DNA of 28,779 nucleotides from positions 1 to 28,779 of the forward strand of contig JBNGIQ010008479.1 in assembly GCA_049999765.1 (NCBI GenBank). Reading direction: 5' to 3'. The DNA comes from Phaeoceros laevis. Taxonomy: Eukaryota; Anthocerotophyta; Anthocerotopsida; Notothyladales. Below the pieces are notes generated by a model, which searched no databases, was not told the DNA's origin, and was given only the letters and a program-made list of their open reading frames with translations. Below are positions 20,948-28,779 of the stretch, in pieces; position 1 is the stretch's first letter; each line of letters begins with the position of its first letter. Position numbers and translations under genes: made by a program.

Positions 20948-23900
20948 CTGATCGTAAAAGGGGATGCAGTTAATATCAACAAGCGTAACAATTCCAGTTC
21001 AGTGCAGACTTCAAAAGAAGTTAAAATTACCTTGTTCAACTGAGTTTGCGTCCGTGTTTGAAGAGTAGGCAACTCCCCGACGGCACAGATGGCACCAGCT
21101 CCACGAGTATATCGGAGGTTGTCTGATGGATCTGCCGTCGCAGTCGGAGAAGCCAGCACGACTACGCCAAGTGGAGAAGTTGGCAAACTCATCTCGAAAG
21201 ATGGAAGCATTGTCTCTTCAAGAACTCCAGAAGTTTCAACACAGTTTGAAGTATCTTCATTGGCTGAAGGGTCTTCAGTACATGTCAATGGCTCGATGGA
21301 CTGCTATGCCAAGCCACTTCACTGTTAGCAAGGAAAAGCAAGAGCAAGGAAAATCGTGACAGATGCAACTTCGACTCATTCCACAGTACCTCGTTCACTG
21401 AACTCGAGAATTGCTGTACTTGGTCAGCATCTTGGGTTGCTGTAGGACATTCCGTTTGCCTAACTGAGGAAGAATCCTCATATGCATGCAGCAGCTGTTC
21501 TGGCCCAAACGGCGAAGTCGGTACAACCACTTCCAAAGATAGGACAATTGTATCTTCACTTAGCCCCGAGGCTTCAACACAAATTGCCGTATCATCTTCA
21601 CTGGCGGAAGGGTCTTTAGGACATGACAATGCCTCGATCGACTGATAGGCGAGGTCACAAGCCCAGTTAGCAACGAAACCCGTGCAATAACTCCCACTTA
21701 TCTTTCCAACTAATATCAAATTACCTCGCTCACTAAAATAGGACGTTGCAGTTCTTGAGCAACCGGCGCAACCATCTCCAAAGATGCAGGAGTTACACCT
21801 TCACCTGCTGCAAAGGCTTCAACACAAATGGCACCATTGTGATTGGCTGTAGGGTCTTCAGGGTCTTCAGTGTCCTCGATCCACTGACACGCGGAGTCAC
21901 TTTCCTAGTTAGCAAGGAATAGCAAGGAAAGTTGTATCAAAAGCATTTATGACTGATCCTACTTTACCTCGGTCAGAAGGCTTGGACATTGTTGTACTCC
22001 TTCAGTATCTTGAGTTGTTTCAGGACATTCCATGTGCGCAACTTNNNNNNNNNNTCCTTCAGTATCTTGAGTTGTTTCAGGACATTCCATGTGCGCAACT
22101 TCCTCATACACATGTGGCAGTTGTTCTGCCTTAAGTGCAGACGTCGGTAGAACCATCTCCAAACATGCAGTACCTTCATCTTCAGTTAATCCGGAGGCTT
22201 GAACGCAAATTGCAGGATTTTCACCGGCTGAGGTTTCTTCAGCACATGTAGATGCCTCGATGGACTGATAGGAAAGGTCACATTCCCCGTTAGTGACGAA
22301 ATCGTGGCAATAACTCGAACTTATTATTCCAACTACTTTCAAATTACCTCGCTCAATAAAATAGGACGTTGCAGTTCTTGAGCAGCCGGCACAACCATCT
22401 CCAAAGATGCAATAGCTGCATCTTCACCTGCTGCAAACGCTTCAACACAAATGGCACCATCTTGATTGACTGTAGGGTCTTCAGAAAACGTCAATTCCTC
22501 GATGCACTGACACCAAGATCACTTATGTTGTTAGCAAGGAATAGCAAGGACGATCGTGACGCAAGCAATTCTTACTGATCCTACTTTACCTCGTTCAGAA
22601 ATCTAGGACATTGTTGTACTTGCTCAGTATCTTGAGTTCTTTCAGAACATTCCATGTGCGCAACTTCCTCATACACATGCGGCAGTTGAGCTGGCTTAAG
22701 AACAGACATCGGCAGAACCATCTCCAAACATGCAGTACCTTCATCGTCACTTAATCCGGAGGCTTGAACGCAAATTGCAGGATCTTCACCGGCTGTGGTT
22801 TCTTCAACACATGTAAATGCCTCGATGGACTGATAGGAGAGGTCACATTCACTGTTACCAACGACAACCCCTAAAATCAAGCCTGACTAAGAATGTGCAA
22901 TTCCACTGTACCTCGTCGAGTAGAATAGGACATTCTTGAGCAGCCGGGTCAACCAGTTCCACCAACCGCTCATGGGATAGAGAGAAATTACCACGTCCTA
23001 CCGGATCCTCAACTGTATCCGACAGGCCTTCTGCACAAAGTGGCAAAGTCGGCAAAACCACGTGCAAAGACTGAACAACTGCTTCTTCACTTGTTACAGA
23101 GGCTTCCACACAACTTGCAACTTGTGACGTTGTAGGGGCTTCAACAATCGTCAATGCCTCGATAGACCGCTGGAGAAGGCCAAATTAATACATGTAAGCA
23201 AGAACATTGTCTGAGTGGTGATCCTTAAAGAAGCAACCCTGAGAAGTATTTCCTAAGTACCTCGCTCATGAGACTCTGACGTCTTTGCTCATCATCAAGT
23301 GACTCCTGCACTGCATCCCAATTCCGCTGGGGTGCAGAGACCGTGCCAAGTGCTAAAGGATTGTCAATGTTTCCTGGGAGTTCTTCTGGACCAGCATCTT
23401 CACTTGATGTACTAGCTTCCACATGGAGTCCAGCATCTACGCTTGTCGGCGGGACCCCAGCATAACTTAATTCCTCTTTAGCCTGAACAATCAATCGACA
23501 AACATCCTCAGCAGCAAGGACAATCCTAGACTGTCAATTTCAGACACGAGCCCGACAAAACATCAAATTCCCCAATACCTGGTTCAATTGAATTCGAGAT
23601 TCCTGTTGCATCATAGGCGAGTCCTCTATCGCAACCGAAGACGTGCATACCATTTTTGAACAAAGTGTATCTTCTAGTTCTCCGGGAAGTTGATCCGGAA
23701 GGGACGATCTTCGCGCAATTATTCCGGCTTCACTTGTTGTAACGGAGTCAAGGCCACCATAACCACGTGGCATGGTTGGTTCAACCTGAATCTTAGCAGG
23801 GAACAGAATTACAGAACTTGAATACTTGCTTGAGGAGCTGAAGCTGCCGGACAGGCTGATGTGGGAGCACGAGTCAAACACACTCTTGCAGTCGTAGTAA

Positions 23901-26900
23901 GGCTCACTCCCAGCAAGCCTGCAACTCCCCATCCTTGTGTGATCACCTAGGAGAGGCAGTCGACTTGGGCTGTCATCAGGAAAAGGAGAGCCTAGATCCA
24001 TCAGCGCTGACTCCTCACCAATGCCACCATCTGCACTTCCAGGCTCTTGGTACACTGGAACGTCAGCAGAATCCTCCTCAATATCCATTATCTGCTCACA
24101 AGTTGCACCATCTAAGCCTACAGGCACTTGGCAGACTGGAACCTGAGCAGAGTCGTCGTCTATCTCCATTATCTCCTCATCAATTGCACCATCTACACTT
24201 CCAGGGCCTTGACACACTGGAACGTCGGCGGGATTACGTTCTATCTCCATTATCTGGTCACGAATTGCACCACCTGTTCTTCCAGACTCTCGGAAAACTA
24301 GACCCTCAATGTGCTCTTGGCACACTGGATCCTCTATCTCCATTTCTTCGTCGGAATCGGAATCAAGATCACCTTTTGGGAACGCCATTGGGTAGTTAAG
24401 GCTCATCCTCAAGAGGTTGTAGCTACGACGAGGATTCCAACCACTTGGCTGCTCGGCCTTACTTGCCTTCATCCTCATTAGCTCTTCCTGCCAGCACAGA
24501 CAGAAGCTTATAAGCAACCAATCTTTTGAACTGCCTCACTCAGGACAAGTGGAAAATGCTTCAGTGGTTTAATGTAGACTGCCTTCAACTGTCGTATTTG
24601 CTCCCGAAGAAGGTTCACATCATTCTCAGTCTCCTCATTTACGACTGCCTTGTTTTGAATCGCCTTCGCCCTCTTCGCAAATCTGAGGGTGCTGAGTGTC
24701 TCACTTCTACAGCTGAAACAAACATACAACAAGTCAGACAGATGAAACAGTAACGTTTAACGGACAATATGTGGACTTGGACCAGTACCTGCTGGCTGTA
24801 GAAATAGAACATATCATTGCTAGCTTTGCGTTTCCTCCAAGAGACTCCTGTAGTAAGAACGTGAGACGAGAGTCTCTGTACGGAATGTGCCTTTGCTTCC
24901 CGCTCTGAGCCACTTCAGCGAGAATGTTGATTACGTTCCTGCAAAAAGGTCATGGGTAAAGATTTTGCTGATGGACAACCTCAAGGATCCTGCTCTTGTC
25001 CACAGGAGATACTAACCCGAGCTGAGAGAGCGAGCGGTTGATATTTCCAGCCTCCTTCAGTCGTTCCCCTGCAGCTCCTGTCTGCTTCTGACGTTCGGAG
25101 CCAGCAAGATCCACGAGATTCATTCTGCTGCTTCGTAAGCTGCTGACACCTTGTTCCACGCTCTGCTCAAAAATGGAGCAATTTAGTTGGTAGTTCTTAT
25201 GAAGTAAGAAAGCCACCCACATATGCATGTAGTAAATGCGTACCTTACAACGGCACTCGATGACACATGTGAAAACACTGTGGGACCGAGAACTCTCGTT
25301 ATTCATCATTGTCGATCCGACGCTTCTGTTTGCGAGCCCCTGATGGAACAGGCGAGATTCAGCCTAGAGAGTGTAGGGTCGTAATTTGCTGGAATACCCA
25401 AGGAACTACAAACAGCAACCACCACATCAAGAAAGAGGGGAAGTCAGGCTACAGACCTTTAGGAGAAGCTGGGTGATGTCATTCACACCAGATACAAACT
25501 CTTCAGTGAGATTTTCCACATAGACACCCGTTTTGGTGTCTTCTCGGATCTGTGAACCATGAGGACTGCGGTTTAATTACAAGGATAACATTTTGAAGTA
25601 GCAGGTGTAACCAAACGAAGGCGGCCGGGGCATCTGATGAACACCTGAAGATTTTTTTGTGACGGCTCTAGAAGATCCGTAATCTGCTCATTGTAGATCT
25701 GCTTGTCAGACAACAACCACAGAAAAGATTAAGGATCTGTTTTGCAGGCTTTTTCCTACCGTAGATTTGAGGAAAGGGAAAACCAGACAGAGATACCTCA
25801 AGGAATGAGCATCTGCACTGGTACCGCAGCTGGCTTGCAGCATGTTTGATTTCTTCCTGAAAACAAACCGATGGTTATAGAATGGTTACAAAAACAAACC
25901 AATAGTTATAAACAAGAAGAGCCGGAGACGATTACCAATCAAAATCCCTGGTTAGATGGAAGCTAGTAAAATGCTGCACCTGTTGAATTCTGGAAAACAA
26001 CTGCTCAAACAGTCGTGGTGCTATGCCCCTACTTTCGTTGGGGAAGATATTGCTGATACTGTCTTGTGTCGGTCCCCACATCGTGTATGTTTTGCCACTT
26101 CCAGTCTGCAATGCAAACATTGAGCACAAGATTTTCCCCTGCCAGTAGATGGAGGATTCGGTACAGACAAAATGAAAGAGGAGCTGGACACACCTGCCCA
26201 TAGGCGAAAATAGAGCTGTTGAAACCTGCAATGCAGTTGTTTACCATGGGGATTCCTACCATATTGAAAAGGTCGTTCTGCAGAAGCATAAAAGATATCA
26301 GAAGCCGCGATATTGAATGAAAGCCAGAAAAAACATATGCAAGGAGATTCTCCAACCTGCGTAGTTTCCGACCCAGCAACCGCATCAAATGTGAACGTTT
26401 GCTGAGCTAACGAGATAGTCTGTGGGGAGACACTAAGTGCCTCAATTTCTCCCTCTTGCTGCTCTCTGTGAGTCAGGGGTCTCACTCTCACGATTACCTG
26501 TGAACATTTTGTGAAAATCAAATTCCGGTACACTCAAGTAGCGGAATCAAGTGCACAGCATTGACCCCTGGGAACTTACATCCCTCAAGTCTTCCTGTTT
26601 CAAAGACTCGAGTTTAAGGCGGATGAGAGGGTACCGAAGTGCAGAGAAAGGATACCTTCACTCCATTGTCAGCCACATTAGCTTCTGTGACCGAAGCAAT
26701 CGCAGTCTTCTGGTCCGGGGTTGGTGCAATTTCTGTGGCACCTGCCGACTGCACCTCCCAGCTGAGCTTCCTTTTGGCACCTGTGTCGAGCAATGCTGCT
26801 GAAGCAGGCTGGTATCCCGCCTGAGCCGGCGAGGCCCTGGCGGATGGCGGCATGGGGGGAAGTGCTGGGCTAGCCAGATGTCCCTTCCCCTTTCTAGATG

Positions 26901-27123
26901 CAGACTTGAGTAAAGCTGGTGAGGCCACCTCCAGAATGTTCCCCCTCACAAGGTTGACGTTCTCCGGGGGCTGATTTTCGCCATACTGCCTTCCTTTCCG
27001 CGCTGGAGTTGTGGAGGGACTTGAAGTCGCCTTCTGCCGGAACGGCCCAGCCGAGAAGGGTTCCCTCTGCAGACCCTCCGCACAAGGAGGTGCCCGCCCG
27101 GACCGGGAGCGGTGGAGAGGCAT
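18981..27123 (-). CDS. Kinesin-12 (PAKRP1/KIN-12A-like) motor protein, 24 exons
   Basis: The inferred gene model runs from ATG 27123 to the stop at 18981 and encodes about 1,986 residues after the N-gap artefact in exon 17 is collapsed. Exons on the minus strand are 27123-26656, 26497-26357, 26277-26194, 26105-25980, 25856-25797, 25698-25645, 25549-25457, 25339-25244, 25162-25017, 24938-24789, 24712-24580, 24487-23579, 23482-23261, 23169-22912, 22829-22590, 22506-22348, 22264-21968, 21883-21725, 21641-21390, 21300-21031, 20947-20849, 20759-20607, 20517-19501 and 19412-18981. Plant kinesin-12 proteins are plus-end motors of the phragmoplast needed for cytokinesis. The kinesin-12 assignment rests on [58 protein letters not shown] and the tail [19 protein letters not shown]. 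The ATG at 27123 is the first in-frame ATG of the open stretch. From memory the Arabidopsis relatives are near 1,300 residues; the excess lies in exons 12-20. Confidence 0.93.
21031..23482 (-). repeat. Array of eight related phase-0 exons (13-20) in the kinesin gene
   Basis: Exons 13-20 encode 74, 86, 80, 53, 80, 53, 84 and 90 residues. Exons 14, 15, 17, 19 and 20 start with (R/S)SIE; exons 16 and 18 start CIE and WIE. Most contain (A/V)ICV(Q/E)AS or a variant and a (L/S)(E/H)(M/V)V(L/V)P core, and most end in (N/S/D)E directly before the GT donor. Exon 13 is the most diverged, keeping [10 protein letters not shown] and the terminal SE. All exon boundaries are phase 0, so any exon can be duplicated or skipped without changing frame. 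Introns 12-19 are 82-96 bp, and those after exons 15 and 17 both begin GTAAAGTAGGATCAGT. The encoded segment is acidic, low in predicted structure and unlike any domain I know. Confidence 0.9.
21998..22101. other. N gap flanked by an identical 47-bp duplicate (assembly artefact)
   Basis: Positions 21998-22044 and 22055-22101 are identical, separated by ten N at 22045-22054. The gap lies in kinesin exon 17. As written the exon is 297 bp. Removing one 47-bp copy and the ten N gives 240 bp (80 codons), exactly the length of sister exon 15. The gap is therefore almost certainly an unmerged overlap between contig ends, with no missing sequence. Confidence 0.9.
24005..24330 (-). repeat. Four acidic MEIE/VPVCQ repeats inside kinesin exon 12
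   Basis: After the conserved [11 protein letters not shown] motif, exon 12 encodes repeated units of the type [26 protein letters not shown]. VPV(C/Y)Q starts at residues of about 606, 633 and 660, a period of 27 residues (81 bp). A longer first unit begins PVCQ at 571. Each unit ends in a variant of the acidic motif (MEIERN, MEIDDD, MDIEED). This suggests the repeat grew from the conserved acidic motif next to it. Confidence 0.85.
24580..26497 (-). other. Kinesin-12 motor-domain exons 2-11
   Basis: These exons encode residues of about 157-517. The ATP-binding P-loop GQTGSGKT (about 230-237) is split by intron 3 after GQ. Switch I is NNESSRSHS (from 355) and switch II is DLAGSE (392-397). 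Exons 5-7 carry [20 protein letters not shown] and [14 protein letters not shown]. All catalytic motifs appear intact, so the motor should be functional. The 156-residue exon 1 ahead of it is basic and Pro/Ser-rich and ends DNGVK just before the first motor strand, VIVRVRPL. Introns 9 and 10 are the only ones that split codons; the rest are phase 0. Confidence 0.93.
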
Positions 27124-28189
27124 TGCGAAAATGTCCCGGAAACAAGAAAAGCTACCAGCACCTCCTACCCAGCACACGGGGCATAGATCACAGGCTTTCA
27201 CCTATCCTTCACCTCCGAACAAGAGAAGGATATCCCCAGAACGGACGATGCGCACATAATTTCAGATGAGAGAACTGCTGTAGGTGTGGAAGATGGAAAT
27301 ACGGGGCTAGAGACTGATGACATGAGATGTGCGGTCCAGCAATAGAGAGGGTACAGCTAGCTTTCACAGAATGAAAGACCGTGACGATGGAATGGTAGCC
27401 ATTGGGTAGAGCCCAGAGAGCCGTTGGAGTGCAGCAAGGGGTTTGAATATCGAAGGCGGGTTCTTTTTTCGGTTCACCAGGGCCCGGTACACGGGGGGCC
27501 GGGTTGTCTCGACTCCCAAGTCCCGACTACTGGCATCATAGCCTGAGCCTGACAGCCTGTTTATTGTAAGGTGTTAACGCCAGTATTGACAAGCTTAATT
27601 ACGAATTCCATCGGCTGGTTTCCAGCACAAATATGCTTGGCAGACGACCGGGGAAGGCTCTTGTGTTGCTGCGGTGGGATGAAGATGTTGGACGATGTTA
27701 CTTAGCAGTGGATTGAAATTGCAGACATATGTCCTCCTGAAATACTGCAGCCCCTACACGAGCATGTCTGGTTCCTTCTTTGACTTGAATGGCTGACTAC
27801 ACAGCTGTGCAAGAAAAGAAACAATCAAAACAGTCTTTTTCTCAGACACATACCATGACTGACTACACAGGTGTGCAAGAAAAGAAACAATCAAATCAGT
27901 CTTTTTCTCAGACACATACCATCATCTGCCAGATTTCCCAGTGCAAGAGGCTCTTCCCTTGTAGCTTTACAACACATCTATAAACCTTTATAAGCACTGG
28001 AGGTACTTGTAACCAGCTTTTCCCAGGATTGCAGGTCTGACTTCGGTAAGCACCACCATCTCAATCCCCAAGAGAAAGACAACAATCTCAATTTGACGGG
28101 GATAGAGTTAAGCAAGCACATTCACACCCAAGAAAAAGACAACAATTTCTCGCACTCACACCTGAGCACTGGCTAGATCTTCAGTAATC
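27124..28189. other. Intergenic: probable kinesin promoter and PPR 3' flank
   Basis: No gene is recognised. A 66-bp tandem duplication occupies about 27794-27921: TGACTACACAG(C/G)TGTGCAA starts at 27794 and again at 27860. A weaker repetition, CAAGA(G/A)AAAGACAACAAT, lies near 28070 and 28130. The kinesin promoter and 5' leader should lie in the part nearest 27124, since that gene is read leftwards. Confidence 0.5.
27418..27428 (-). promoter_or_regulatory. Candidate MSA (M-phase-specific activator) element
   Basis: On the minus strand this reads TCCAACGGCTC, matching the plant MSA consensus YCYAACGGYYA at 10 of 11 positions. It lies about 295 bp upstream of the kinesin start codon. Three-repeat MYB factors use MSA sites to drive G2/M genes, including cytokinesis kinesins, so the position fits. 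A single short site can occur by chance. Confidence 0.35.
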
Positions 28190-28779
28190 TCACGGTCGTC
28201 CCTTACAACTGCAATGCCCGTTTGCGAATCGATGCACACGGTACCCGTCCCTTACCACAATGTCTCTCTCTTCAAGCCTTGACATGATTTCCGTGGAGCT
28301 GTGGCAGTCACTGCACATGTGTAGATTCTTCGTTACCACCAGAGGTGTCCTACTCGGAGTGTTCAACAGACCAAACGCCAGAGCTAGCTCCTCCGCATGC
28401 CCACAAAGCACATCTTCCTTTTCCTTCTGACTCAGTGGCTTTAACACCAACTTTGTGTGAGGTACGTGGCCTCCTTCCTGCTTCACACGTGCATTTGTGC
28501 TCTCCACCTTAAGCGCAATAATATCCTTTCTCCTTTCGCCCACCAGAAATCTGTGTACCTCCTTATTCACCTCAATGCTCGCCACTGCAGGTTTCTTGTT
28601 AGCTCCTGCTGCCCTTCTCTGTGTTTCAATCCTGTCTGCATCGGTCCACCTACCCGCATCTGCGTAGGCATTGGCCATGAGCACATAGGCAGACGCCATT
28701 TCAGGGTCCAACCTAACAATGCTTTCAAAACACCACACAGCCCTCTCTATATCCCCGTAACTTTTGCAGGCATTCAACA
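28190..28779 (-). CDS. PPR protein, C-terminal E and variant DYW domain (5' end outside window)
   Basis: The last 195 codons of a PPR RNA-editing factor are present; the gene continues beyond 28779. Numbering from the first full codon, residues of about 1-60 are the E-type helices (AYVLMANAYADAGRWTDADRI). Next comes NKKPAVASIEV at the position of the usual PG box, then the deaminase motif HAE (127-129), CSDCH (155-159) and the second zinc site HRF...HCSC (182-191). The chain ends KGRP and not GDYW. Zinc and catalytic residues are intact. DYW domains deaminate cytidines in organellar transcripts. The KKPA box and the GRP ending match, as I recall them, the DYW:KP subclass linked to U-to-C editing. 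The stop is TGA at 28190-28192. Organelle targeting cannot be judged because the N-terminus is missing. Confidence 0.9.
   Translation of the reverse strand, partial: LNACKSYGDIERAVWCFESIVRLDPEMASAYVLMANAYADAGRWTDADRIETQRRAAGANKKPAVASIEVNKEVHRFLVGERRKDIIALKVESTNARVKQEGGHVPHTKLVLKPLSQKEKEDVLCGHAEELALAFGLLNTPSRTPLVVTKNLHMCSDCHSSTEIMSRLEERDIVVRDGYRVHRFANGHCSCKGRP

Noticed and set aside
21031-23482. Regularly spaced repeats as a CRISPR-like or satellite array
   Set aside because: The units are protein-coding, flanked by GT-AG introns and in frame with a kinesin gene.
1-28779. tRNA genes
   Set aside because: No B-box-like GGTTCGANTCC paired with an A-box at suitable spacing was seen on either strand by eye; a tRNA scan would be decisive.

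Overview
The window is nuclear DNA of a land plant. It carries a multi-exon phragmoplast kinesin of the kinesin-12 class, a DYW-type pentatricopeptide repeat (PPR) protein, and a receptor-like protein with leucine-rich repeats (LRRs). Genes are compact: all 23 kinesin introns are GT-AG and 76-158 bp long. The PPR protein has a variant C-terminus that I associate, from memory, with seed-free lineages showing reverse (U-to-C) organellar editing (hornworts, ferns, lycophytes). I therefore favour a seed-free plant but cannot name the species.

Layout. 1-2890: no gene; degenerate short repeats, two microsatellites and a long miRNA-precursor-like foldback at 1080-1194. 2894-3303 (+): a two-exon gene for a 94-residue protein ending in a piggyBac-type zinc ribbon. 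3304-8943: no gene; partly AT-rich, with short tandem repeats and a perfect hairpin at 7324-7353. 8944-9443 (+): a paralogue of the first gene with the same exon sizes (38 + 56 codons). 9444-12357: no gene recognised. 12358-13700 and 16973-18730: diverged direct repeats flanking a broken LRR receptor-like protein gene (13732-16693, -). 18981-27123 (-): a 24-exon kinesin-12 gene of about 1,986 codons after an assembly artefact is removed. 27124-28189: intergenic, probably the kinesin promoter, with a 66-bp tandem duplication. 28190-28779 (-): the 3' end of a PPR-DYW gene that runs off the window.

The most unusual locus is the kinesin. Between a conserved motor and a conserved coiled-coil tail it carries eight consecutive related phase-0 exons (exons 13-20), partly amplified as a two-exon unit, preceded by a separate 27-residue acidic repeat in exon 12. 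The only N gap lies in exon 17. It is flanked by identical 47-bp sequences, and removing it gives that exon exactly the length of its sister exon 15. The genes do not form a pathway; they are independent neighbours.
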